Source of the DNA: Chitinophagaceae bacterium
Lineage (GTDB): Bacteria; Bacteroidota; Bacteroidia; Chitinophagales; Chitinophagaceae
Reading direction: 5' to 3'
Length of the DNA: 33,789 nt
Assembly: GCA_947447825.1 (NCBI GenBank)
Contig: CANFLL010000046.1
Span: 1 to 33,789 of the forward strand
The notes under the pieces were generated by a model. The model did no database searches, was not told where the DNA came from, and saw only the letters and a list, made by a program, of their open reading frames with translations. This document shows positions 26,050-32,853 of the stretch, in pieces (position 1 is the first letter of the stretch; each line of letters begins with the position of its first letter). A program made the translations under genes and the position numbers.

Positions 26050-27372
26050 TTGATGAAGCCTAAGTTAAAATTAGTGGGAGTAAAGCCAAATAACACATCC
26101 ATTGTTATTTATTATTCAAAAAATGGCAAAGAACTTCGATTCCCTACTGGTGTAAAAATATCACCCGAAAAATATAAAAACGGTAATTTTTCAGATTGGG
26201 ATTATAAAGCCAATAGGGTAAAGCCTTCTGTTGATGGATATGAGGAAATGAACGCTAAAATTGAAAAACTTGAAGCTAAGGCAAATGGTAAGCTCAAAAG
26301 TTTTTTCGATAAGGACGTTTCTATAGCTCCAGATGAACTTAAACAATTTTTATTATCAGAGGATGAAAAAAGCATTGCTAGTAAAAATTCGTTAATACTT
26401 GATTTGTATTTAGAATTCCATGAAGTTAAAAAGGATAAGTTTACCGCAACTGGAACAATTGATAGCTTAAAGGATTTTACAAGTACCCTTAATCTTATTA
26501 AAGACTACGAAACCTTAAAAGAAACAAAATATAAAATCTATCAATTTGATAAAGACTGGTTTAGGGGGTTGCTAAATTTTATGCGATTACCTCACATAAA
26601 CTCGCTAAGTGAAAACAAAATTTATAAGACTGATGGTAGCCTAAATCCTAAGACGTGCAAAAAAAGGTTCGATGTAATAATACAATTTGCGGAGTATCTA
26701 CGAGAAAAAAAGATGCTAGAGTTAGATGTTATTGTTGAACTTAAAAAATTCAGAAGAAGTGAAATAAAAGTACCTAAGTTAACAAAGGTGACATTAACAC
26801 TCGATGAAGTTTTTGCACTTTATGACTTTGAATTTACGGATAAGGTATTAGAACAGATTAGAGATACATTTGTTTTTATTTGCCTTACAGGACTGAGGTA
26901 CGGTGATTATTTGGCTTTTGATTCAAAGTTTATTAAAGTTTCTAAAACGAATGGTAACAAAGTTTACGAAAGGATTGCTAAAAAAACAAAGGGAACAAGT
27001 GGCTTAGCTTATAAAATACCAATGTGTAAAATAGCGTTGGACATTTTGGCTAAATATGATAATAAACTTCCAAAAGTGCCACACTACAACGAAAGAATTA
27101 AGGATGCCTTAGCGGAAACTAAGCTTTTTGATGAACCCACGCAAATAGTTGACAAGAAAACTAATGAGGAGAAATTAAGGTATGAATGTGTAAGTATGCA
27201 CAAGGGTCGGGATACGTTTATAACTAATTTGGTTGATGTGACACCACTTAATCAGTTAATGAAATATACAGGGCATAGCAAGCTTTCAACGTTACAGGGC
27301 TACGTTGATTCCTCTAGGGATGTTGATAGCGAACCACTCATAACCACTTTTAACAGAAAGACAAATGGATAA
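26050..27372 (+). CDS. Tyrosine recombinase (element integrase)
   Basis: The 440-residue protein has an N-terminal arm-binding domain (RFPTGVKISPEKYKNG, the type common in Bacteroidota integrases), a SAM-like core-binding domain (about 120-235) and a C-terminal catalytic domain. The catalytic residues are R283 (CLTGLRYGDY), a Lys near 313 (KKTKGTSG), H384 and R387 (MHKGRDTF), H409 (YTGHSKLSTL) and the nucleophile Y418 (QGYVD). All are present, so it should be active. The ATG at 26050 is preceded by arm-like repeats. It probably integrates the element at tRNA-Pro, and its last codons overlap the next gene by eight bases. Confidence 0.93.
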   Translation: MMKPKLKLVGVKPNNTSIVIYYSKNGKELRFPTGVKISPEKYKNGNFSDWDYKANRVKPSVDGYEEMNAKIEKLEAKANGKLKSFFDKDVSIAPDELKQFLLSEDEKSIASKNSLILDLYLEFHEVKKDKFTATGTIDSLKDFTSTLNLIKDYETLKETKYKIYQFDKDWFRGLLNFMRLPHINSLSENKIYKTDGSLNPKTCKKRFDVIIQFAEYLREKKMLELDVIVELKKFRRSEIKVPKLTKVTLTLDEVFALYDFEFTDKVLEQIRDTFVFICLTGLRYGDYLAFDSKFIKVSKTNGNKVYERIAKKTKGTSGLAYKIPMCKIALDILAKYDNKLPKVPHYNERIKDALAETKLFDEPTQIVDKKTNEEKLRYECVSMHKGRDTFITNLVDVTPLNQLMKYTGHSKLSTLQGYVDSSRDVDSEPLITTFNRKTNG

Positions 27373-27895
27373 TTTTACCGAGTCACAACTAGGTTATTTG
27401 CTACAAATACTTAAAGTACTATCTAACTGTAAAATTAATATTGAGGATATACAACCACAAATAACAAGTTTTATTGGTACTATCGCTTATCCCAATTTAG
27501 GGTTTAAAAATTCTTCAATTACCACCGAACAGGATTTGGTAAGGTTTAAGGAAACTGCAAAGCTTGTTTTGTCGGCAATAAATAAAGGTGTTGATGCTAA
27601 CAGGAGTGCGGAATCAAAAACCCAAGATGGGTTGGCTAAAATTCAGAAGTTTAGAGAAAAGTTTCCTTTTTACGTGGATATTAAGGCTTCAAAAAAACAA
27701 CTGGATTTTATAGATAAACTAAAAAAGGAAGAATATACCCAATCAGAAGCATCCATATTTTTAGGAATCAGCAGACAAACATTGGGTAAGTACGTTAAGG
27801 AAAGTTCGCATGGCTTTAAGTTTAACCAAAAACAAAAAAAAGTTACTAAAGAGCAACTTTTTAATTATTATTCTAAATACTTACTTACTAAATAA
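27365..27895 (+). CDS. Small HTH protein coupled to the integrase
   Basis: The 176-residue protein is of no recognised family. Its start ATG lies inside the integrase stop region (eight-base overlap), so the two are translated together. The N-terminal half is helical and acidic/polar. Around residues 119-145 the sequence KKEEYTQSEASIFLGISRQTLGKYV is a good helix-turn-helix. The C-terminus is Lys-rich (FNQKQKKVTKEQLF). Such a partner could be a recombination directionality factor or an integrase helper; this is inferred from position. It converges on the serine recombinase gene with a 12-base gap. Confidence 0.75.
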   Translation: MDNFTESQLGYLLQILKVLSNCKINIEDIQPQITSFIGTIAYPNLGFKNSSITTEQDLVRFKETAKLVLSAINKGVDANRSAESKTQDGLAKIQKFREKFPFYVDIKASKKQLDFIDKLKKEEYTQSEASIFLGISRQTLGKYVKESSHGFKFNQKQKKVTKEQLFNYYSKYLLTK

Positions 27896-27907
27896 GGGCT
27901 TAATAAA

Positions 27908-28531
27908 TTATGCAGCTAATAGCCTTTTGACCTTTTGTATTGTTCGTGTGCTTTTATTTGTAAGGGTGGATATTTCACGGATACTCCTAGATTTATTTAA
28001 GTACTTAATAACGTCCTTGTGTTTGTCCAATAGTTCCGTTGTGTCCATCGTAACGCCCTTAACCCTTCCAACTTTGCCGCCATCATTAATATGCTTTTTA
28101 TAACCACTAGATAAACGTTGCTGTATAGCAGCCCTTTCGGTACGGGCAAATTCCGCCAACATCGTTACCATCATTTGAGCCATTGGGTTTACTGTAGCAT
28201 CCTCGTTAAGTGTTTCAATATTGTAGTTTAACACATAAAGCGATATACCCTTACTATGAAAAATATCAAGGCTTTTCAGCACTTCCAAAGTTGACCTTCC
28301 TAAACGGGAAAGTTCCCACACTAGCACCTTATCAATTTTTTTAAGGTCAATAAGCTTTATTAAATCAGTCCACGCCGTTCTATCTTCATTTTTGGTTGCG
28401 CCCGAAATTTTCTCATTAAACTCACCAACAACCTTATATCCTTTACTATTTGAGTAGGTTCTTAAATCTGTAATTTGCCTCTCAAAAGATTGACTTTCCT
28501 TGCTAACCCGTGTTAAAATAGCTACCTTCAT
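27908..28531 (-). CDS. Serine recombinase (resolvase/invertase family)
   Basis: At 207 residues it has the small resolvase/invertase plan. The nucleophile Ser10 lies in AILTRVSKESQ. DKVLVWELSRLGRST is the Arg-containing catalytic core, MAQMMVTMLAEFARTERAAI the long dimer helix, and the C-terminal HTH is IREISTLTNKSTRTIQKVKR (about 181-202). It could resolve multimers, flip a segment, or have been carried as a passenger. Candidate binding motifs lie upstream (28559-28664). There is no transposase gene, so it is not a Tn3-type resolvase in its usual setting. A second recombinase in such a small element is notable. Confidence 0.92.
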   Translation of the reverse strand: MKVAILTRVSKESQSFERQITDLRTYSNSKGYKVVGEFNEKISGATKNEDRTAWTDLIKLIDLKKIDKVLVWELSRLGRSTLEVLKSLDIFHSKGISLYVLNYNIETLNEDATVNPMAQMMVTMLAEFARTERAAIQQRLSSGYKKHINDGGKVGRVKGVTMDTTELLDKHKDVIKYLNKSRSIREISTLTNKSTRTIQKVKRLLAA

Positions 28532-28558
28532 ATTGTTACATTTAGGTATTAAAGATAC

Positions 28559-28664
28559 GAAATGTAGTCCACATATCCAAAGGAAAAAAGTACTACTTTT
28601 TGGGTGTATTATTTGTTATTCTTACAAGAAAAAAGTACCACATTTTTTAAGTGCTACATTTTTG
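28559..28664. repeat. Repeated motif upstream of the serine recombinase (possible res-like or operator site)
   Basis: Words of the form GTRCYACATTTTT occur at 28590 (GTACTACTTTTT), 28635 (GTACCACATTTTTT) and 28651 (GTGCTACATTTTTG), with an inverted copy at 28559-28572 (GAAATGTAGTCCAC). The four lie between the recombinase start and the 3' end of the repressor gene. This is compatible with recombinase-binding sites, but the spacing is irregular. Confidence 0.4.
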
Positions 28665-28688
28665 ATGAATAATTTAGCGACTATTGTT

Positions 28689-29072
28689 CTATGTGTTCGA
28701 GTTAGTTTGAAGAAGCTTAGTTAGAAGTTCAATAGTGTTCAAAAGCTTTTGGTTTTGGTCTTGAAGGTAGTCAATTTGTTTAAGGAGTATTTCTTTGTTT
28801 TCTCCATGTAAGTTTTCTATATACCCATAAAATTTATCAATTTGATTGTTTTCAACGTTAAGTGTTTGCTTTTCGCTACTTAAAATGCTTTCAAAAGGCA
28901 CATCCAGAGTTTTAGCTATTGCTTCCAGCCTGTCCGTAGTTAGTTTGGTTTGTCCATTTTCAATTTTACAGTAAGCATTTTGGGAAAGTTCAAGGCAATC
29001 TGCCATGTATTGTTGGGTGTAATTTCGGTACTCCCTAATCTTTTTTATCCTCAATGCAGATTCGATACTCAT
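28689..29072 (-). CDS. XRE-family transcriptional regulator (probable element repressor)
   Basis: The 127-residue protein has an N-terminal HTH_3 domain (IKKIREYRNYTQQYMADCLE, then LSQNAYCKIENGQTKLTTDRLEAIAKTLDVP, residues about 9-60) and a C-terminal coiled coil (about 78-125, Leu/Gln/Asn-rich) likely used for dimerisation. The palindrome at 29088-29112 lies just upstream of its start and overlaps its probable -7 box, so autorepression is likely. It is divergent from the small gene at 29181 and probably keeps the element silent. No peptidase or Cro partner is obvious. Confidence 0.9.
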   Translation of the reverse strand: MSIESALRIKKIREYRNYTQQYMADCLELSQNAYCKIENGQTKLTTDRLEAIAKTLDVPFESILSSEKQTLNVENNQIDKFYGYIENLHGENKEILLKQIDYLQDQNQKLLNTIELLTKLLQTNSNT

Positions 29073-29087
29073 TCATATTCTTTAAGG

Positions 29088-29112
29088 TTCAAATATAGCT
29101 AATATGTTTAAA
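29088..29112. promoter_or_regulatory. Palindromic operator overlapping divergent -7 boxes
   Basis: TTCAAATATA and TATGTTTAAA are inverted arms (8 of 10 pairs) around GCTAA. Read outward, each arm contains a TANNTTTG-like -7 word: TATATTTG toward the repressor gene and TATGTTTA toward the 29181 gene. A dimer bound here would block both promoters. Confidence 0.55.
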
Positions 29113-29180
29113 TTATTCGTTCTAGGGTTTGGAGGAGGTATAAAAAAGTTCATTCTTTGCACCAGCTAACAGATAGGTTT

Positions 29181-29339
29181 ATGGAAAAAGAAGTGCAAAG
29201 TGTTTTAGAAATACTAGAAAATTTTAATAATGAAAAGAAAATGGCAATAATAACCCAGTGTGTTTCGAAAATAGGAACTAGCGAGTGGCAAGACAAGATA
29301 AGGGACTTAATACAAAGAATTGAAAATTTATCTAACTAA
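29181..29339 (+). CDS. Small hypothetical protein
   Basis: The 52-residue protein (MEKEVQSVLEILENFNNEKK) is charged and helical, with no membrane segment and no recognised family. An in-frame TTG at 29157 would add eight residues. GGAGGAGG at 29131-29138 lies too far upstream of either start to be a normal ribosome-binding site. It is the first gene divergent from the XRE repressor, the position where phage-like elements keep cro or other early regulators. Short length makes the call uncertain, though the conserved-looking context and helical periodicity support it. Confidence 0.45.
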   Translation: MEKEVQSVLEILENFNNEKKMAIITQCVSKIGTSEWQDKIRDLIQRIENLSN

Positions 29340-29449
29340 AACTAGCCAACAAATCCTTTACTTATATAGACAGGATTTATGTTTTAGTTCCCACAGTACC
29401 TCCAAAAAATTCTACTGATAAGAATTTTGAATAACTTAATAAATTATAG

Positions 29450-30100
29450 ATGATTCGTGTTTTTAAAATATCAGCTATCGTGCTTGTTCCAACTAGCCTA
29501 ATATTGGTTTCCTTTGTTTGTTGGATGAATTCTTTTCCTCTTGAATATTATTACAAGTTTGGTGAGAAATACAAAACCGATTTGTTTTGTAACTGCACCG
29601 AGTATAATAAATTCAATCCTTCAATAGCAGAACAGTATTCAAGTAAAATCAAAGCTATTATCAATTTCATAGCTTATGATTTTTCTTCAAAATCTGACGA
29701 TGTTACTAATCCAGATAACCCTAAGAAACTAAACCGAAAAGGGTTTAATGAGGGTGTTGATAGAGATAATAATCCTAGCAATAATAGTGTTGACCACGAA
29801 CTTAATTTAGCTTCATATTTAACTACTCATACTTTTAATATTAATGGGAATGGAAAGGTTGAGTTTGTTAATAACGAAATGATTGTAGAGGGAGGCAGAG
29901 CGACTATTCATGGAAATTATTCAATAACAAGTACTAAGACGGCAAGAATAACGAATTATCAAGCTATTGATGGTTTGTATGATGCTTCTAACAATAGAGC
30001 TGGTGCTGGAACTCTAACGTTAAATAGTGACGGTACAATTAGCTTCTTCCTGACAGATGGAAATAATGTCAGAAACTATACATTATCACCTAGTAACTAG
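29450..30100 (+). CDS. Hypothetical membrane-anchored protein
   Basis: Not recognised. The 216-residue protein has one N-terminal membrane segment (about residues 6-26) followed by DLFCNCTEY, which could hold a disulfide or bind metal. An Asn/Asp-rich middle comes next, and a C-terminal beta-rich domain (about 122-214) resembles an extracytoplasmic sandwich (FNINGNGKVEFVNNEM, ATIHGNYSI). It is followed after three bases by the next gene, so the two form an operon. It is likely element cargo facing the periplasm. No signal cleavage site is clear. Confidence 0.65.
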   Translation: MIRVFKISAIVLVPTSLILVSFVCWMNSFPLEYYYKFGEKYKTDLFCNCTEYNKFNPSIAEQYSSKIKAIINFIAYDFSSKSDDVTNPDNPKKLNRKGFNEGVDRDNNPSNNSVDHELNLASYLTTHTFNINGNGKVEFVNNEMIVEGGRATIHGNYSITSTKTARITNYQAIDGLYDASNNRAGAGTLTLNSDGTISFFLTDGNNVRNYTLSPSN

Positions 30101-30103
30101 ATT

Positions 30104-30430
30104 ATGTCAAAAGTTATACAAAATTTACAAAAATTGTCTTTACTTGAAAAGGTTGGAGTTGTTTTTTCTCTAGTTGGCATGTTTCATCTATGTAATTCAA
30201 AACTTTTTACTCAAAAAAATAACACCCAAAATGACGGGATTAACAAACAAACGACACTAGCAAAACAGCGAATAATCTGCTTTAGATGTAATAAAGACTT
30301 AACTGATTCATATCTTAGAATTAATTCTAACACTCAAAATGCAAATGGTGAAGACATTTATTACTGCACTCCCTGTTGGAAAATTGTGTGGAAACAGGCT
30401 ACGGATGATGCAAAAGCAGAAGGATATTAG
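30104..30430 (+). CDS. Hypothetical protein with membrane segment and CxxC zinc ribbon
   Basis: The 108-residue protein is not recognised. Residues about 16-33 form a membrane segment (VGVVFSLVGMFHLCNS). The C-terminal half has CFRCNKDL and, about 30 residues later, YYCTPCW, a four-cysteine pattern typical of a small zinc ribbon. It starts three bases after the 29450-30100 gene stops and probably works with it at the membrane. Confidence 0.65.
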   Translation: MSKVIQNLQKLSLLEKVGVVFSLVGMFHLCNSKLFTQKNNTQNDGINKQTTLAKQRIICFRCNKDLTDSYLRINSNTQNANGEDIYYCTPCWKIVWKQATDDAKAEGY

Positions 30431-30500
30431 TATTAATGTTTTTTTTACCCAATTTTAAAGCCTTCAAACGAATTTTAGTGAATACCGCATATTTATTAGT

Positions 30501-30857
30501 ATGCAAGAAACAAAAACAATATACTTTACACTAGAAGAAGCAGTTGCCATTTGCAAAAATTATCAATGGCTTAAAAAGGGGTTCAAATTCGATAGCCCTT
30601 ATGGTATTCTAACAATCGACAAAGTGCTACCACTAAAACACCGTAATTGTAAATACACACCGATGGTGTTGCACGATATTTTCACCCCACCAGAAATTCC
30701 AGAGTTTTACGGTTTTAAAAATCCTGCACAATACCTAATTGATTATCTGAACTACATGGAAATACCATTTTTCCCAATGGAAGGCAATATGGTACTTTGT
30801 GACATTTGTAGGCAACTACCCGAAAAGGATGAGAACGGGATTGATAAGTTTTTATAA
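30501..30857 (+). CDS. Hypothetical protein
   Basis: The 118-residue soluble protein has no recognised domain. It starts YFTLEEAVAICKNYQWLKKG and is compact and aromatic (ILTIDKVLPLKHRNCKYTPMV), with a late CDICRQLP pair of cysteines. Codon use and length suggest a genuine gene. It follows the two-gene unit by 70 bases and converges on the PolA-like gene with a 32-base gap. The function is unknown; its position suggests element cargo or a replication accessory. Confidence 0.65.
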   Translation: MQETKTIYFTLEEAVAICKNYQWLKKGFKFDSPYGILTIDKVLPLKHRNCKYTPMVLHDIFTPPEIPEFYGFKNPAQYLIDYLNYMEIPFFPMEGNMVLCDICRQLPEKDENGIDKFL

Positions 30858-30889
30858 AGGACTTAACCACTTAAATAGTCCTATTTTTA

Positions 30890-32284
30890 TTAAGGGATTA
30901 ATTTAGTGCCGTTAAAGCTGATAACAGGCACTTTGCCCAAGTTATCTTCAAGAACATTGCACATTACTTGATACACGGTTGATTCGTTTATTTTTGGTAC
31001 AAGTAAGCCATCGTGCAAGGTGTAAGGTATTATATCCATCGCCACCAATTGTTTACAAATCTCATCAATGAATATTCGGCTTTCAATTCGTTGCAGTTCA
31101 ATAGCGAATTTGGCATGGTTCTGTTTTTTTAAGTCCTTTATTATTTTGCTTATTAATGGGAACTGTGATGCAAATGTATTTTTATCGGGTAGGTATGAAC
31201 TGTTCTTGCTGTAAGCAATTTGCATCCATATTTTTTTAGCACCATCCCTATCAACTTTGAACAAATCCATCAAAAATTCATACCAAGCACCCGATAGGGT
31301 TATTTCACCATATCGGTCAATTTCAGCTTTTAATTTCGGGCCTGAATCGTTATAATAATCTTTCAAAAGTATATTAAACAGTACAGGTTGCGAATTGGAA
31401 AGGTCAAAATAACTCATATTGTCATAACCATTTAAGAACTGCCTTAAATCACTACTAAGGTTCGTTAAATTCGTGTCTATACGCTTATTGGTACTATTCC
31501 TATTGAATCGTAATAGCTTGCCTTTTTTGCCTTCATTTATGGCTATTATTGACCTCATTCGATACAAATACTGATTACGAGCCGTTTCAGTCAAATTAGG
31601 GTCGCCATTAGCCTGTATTGCATCATTTGTGTATAGTTGTACAGAATGTTGGGTAGCTTTATTATAATCAATGCCGATTGTATCCTTATAGTGGTAAGCC
31701 ATCTTTTTGATATAATCATTATAGTGTTTTATCGAGTCTAATTCCTTATTATACTCACCAATTATGTATTTGCCTACACTAATGTGTATGGGTATTTCTA
31801 TAACTACAATTTGATGCTCTTTCACCACTTTTGGATTGTCTATAAAGCCTTGATTTACGTCTGATTTAAAGGTATTTGTATTGTTATTAATAATACAATA
31901 GGATATAGCCCCACCCTCCCTATTCAACATATCTACAACTACACTATTAAGTACAAGTTTATAATAGAAACACATATTTTCCTTGTAGTAACTGGATTTG
32001 GATATAATGGAATGAACAACTAAATATTGAATATACTTACTGTAACCATTACCATACTTTTTAATGAGTAATCTACTATCAAGTGGTATGTATCCATTAT
32101 TAGCAGTAAAAGCGTTATAATACTTGATATTTGATAAGTCGTTAAGTATGCTGTAGAATATATTAATATCGTATTCAAATTCAGGTGTTACCAAACTAAG
32201 TTTGTAATGCAACAGGTCAAAGGTTATTCGTGGGATAAATAACTTGATATATTTATTGTAATTTTTAGGTCTGTTTGTATCCAT
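30890..32284 (-). CDS. Family-A (PolA/T7-like) polymerase-like protein, probable element replication protein
   Basis: Not annotated by name from memory, but the 464 residues show the ordered motifs of single-subunit family-A polymerases. Motif A is YFDLSNSQPVLFNILL with D294 (compare D.S..E..L in DNA polymerase I). Motif B is DRDGAKKIWMQIAYSKN (compare R...K....F...YG; R346, K350, Y358), followed by FASQFPLISKIIKDL. Motif C is YTLHDGLLVP (H424-D425, compare VHDE). A preceding NKRIDTNLTNLSSDLRQFL segment is typical of such proteins in phages and plasmids (recalled, not searched). There is no 3'-5' or 5'-3' exonuclease domain. The N-terminal about 250 residues are unlike known domains. It is the only apparent replication gene of the element. 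Confidence 0.6.
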   Translation of the reverse strand: MDTNRPKNYNKYIKLFIPRITFDLLHYKLSLVTPEFEYDINIFYSILNDLSNIKYYNAFTANNGYIPLDSRLLIKKYGNGYSKYIQYLVVHSIISKSSYYKENMCFYYKLVLNSVVVDMLNREGGAISYCIINNNTNTFKSDVNQGFIDNPKVVKEHQIVVIEIPIHISVGKYIIGEYNKELDSIKHYNDYIKKMAYHYKDTIGIDYNKATQHSVQLYTNDAIQANGDPNLTETARNQYLYRMRSIIAINEGKKGKLLRFNRNSTNKRIDTNLTNLSSDLRQFLNGYDNMSYFDLSNSQPVLFNILLKDYYNDSGPKLKAEIDRYGEITLSGAWYEFLMDLFKVDRDGAKKIWMQIAYSKNSSYLPDKNTFASQFPLISKIIKDLKKQNHAKFAIELQRIESRIFIDEICKQLVAMDIIPYTLHDGLLVPKINESTVYQVMCNVLEDNLGKVPVISFNGTKLIP

Positions 32285-32636
32285 GATGTTTTTGCTTATG
32301 ATAATAAATAGTGGTGAATAAGTAAATAGGTTAACAAATATAATCCTAACTGTTACCGCCCTTTTATACCCCCTCCCTGCCCTTCAAAATGTTGAGGTAT
32401 GAACCTATGCCCAATTTTTTTTGGTACTATTTTCAGTAAAAACAAGGCTAATTAAGAGAATTTGTGTCATTTTACGGAAATTTTAACGTGTTAACTCCCC
32501 GTTTGCGCTGTATGAAATTGCTCTAAAATACTGCTTTTTTAGTGAATCGGACTGTACTTCAAGCGAAAATTAAGGACTTAACTATTAGAAAAATTAACTT
32601 TTAGGGGGGAGATTCGAAAAAATAAATAATAATTTA
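32285..32636. other. Non-coding stretch upstream of the PolA-like gene
   Basis: About 350 bases with no gene seen. It holds the promoter of the PolA-like gene and C-rich words (CCCCCTCCCTGCCC near 32370) followed by an AT-rich region. It is the best location for an element origin, but no iterons or clear nick site are visible. Confidence 0.4.
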
Positions 32637-32654
32637 TCGCTAAAAATTCGCTAA
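32637..32654 (+). promoter_or_regulatory. Integrase arm-site-like repeats, right end
   Basis: TCGCTAA at 32637-32643 and 32648-32654, 11 bases apart, the same pair and spacing as at 26005-26022. They lie about 50 bases from the right attachment core. Confidence 0.65.
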
Positions 32655-32692
32655 AATAAAAAATGAAACCATTGATAATCAATGATTTCATT
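32652..32692 (-). terminator. Element-supplied terminator for tRNA-Pro
   Basis: On the minus strand a 14-pair stem (ATGAAATCATTGA with its complement, one G-T pair) closes on a three-base loop and is followed by TTTTTTATTTT. It starts about 10 bases after the tRNA 3' end, inside the element, and so can replace the displaced hairpin at 25824-25863. Confidence 0.8.
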
Positions 32693-32701
32693 ATACATAT
32701 T

Positions 32702-32714
32702 GTCGGGACGACTG
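32702..32714. repeat. Attachment-site direct repeat, tRNA copy
   Basis: GTCGGGACGACTG covers the last 12 bases of tRNA-Pro (minus strand) and one base beyond. It is the twin of 25865-25877. Confidence 0.85.
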
Positions 32715-32777
32715 GATTCGAACCAGCGACCTCACGCCCCCCAGACGTGAACGCTAACCGGGCTGCGCTACGTCCCG
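32703..32777 (-). tRNA. tRNA-Pro (anticodon GGG)
   Basis: Read on the minus strand, the acceptor stem CGGGACG pairs with CGTCCCG, the T arm is CTGGTTCGAATCCAG, and the anticodon arm CACGT-loop-GCGTG has loop CTGGGGG with anticodon GGG after T33. The discriminator is A and CCA is not encoded. The gene is intact even though an element is integrated at its 3' end. Confidence 0.95.
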
Positions 32778-32853
32778 AACTTTAAAAAGGTATGCAAATA
32801 TAGGTGAGTAGATTCTTTTTACGATTATCTTGCGCAAAATTTGAATTAAAATT

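Larger units (their letters stand above)
25865..32714. mobile_element. Integrated genetic element in the 3' end of tRNA-Pro(GGG)
   Basis: The ends are set by a 13-base direct repeat (GTCGGGACGACTG) at 25865-25877 and 32702-32714, the latter inside the intact tRNA 3' end. Between them are a tyrosine recombinase with an overlapping HTH gene, a serine recombinase, an XRE repressor, four small unknown genes and a PolA-like protein. There are no capsid, tail, relaxase or conjugation genes, so it may be a satellite-like or integrating plasmid-like element. The integrase is at the end away from the tRNA, which is less usual. The tRNA keeps an element-supplied terminator. Confidence 0.88.

Noticed and set aside
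26050-32284. Prophage
   Set aside because: No capsid, portal, terminase, tail or lysis gene is present; integrase and repressor alone do not make a phage.
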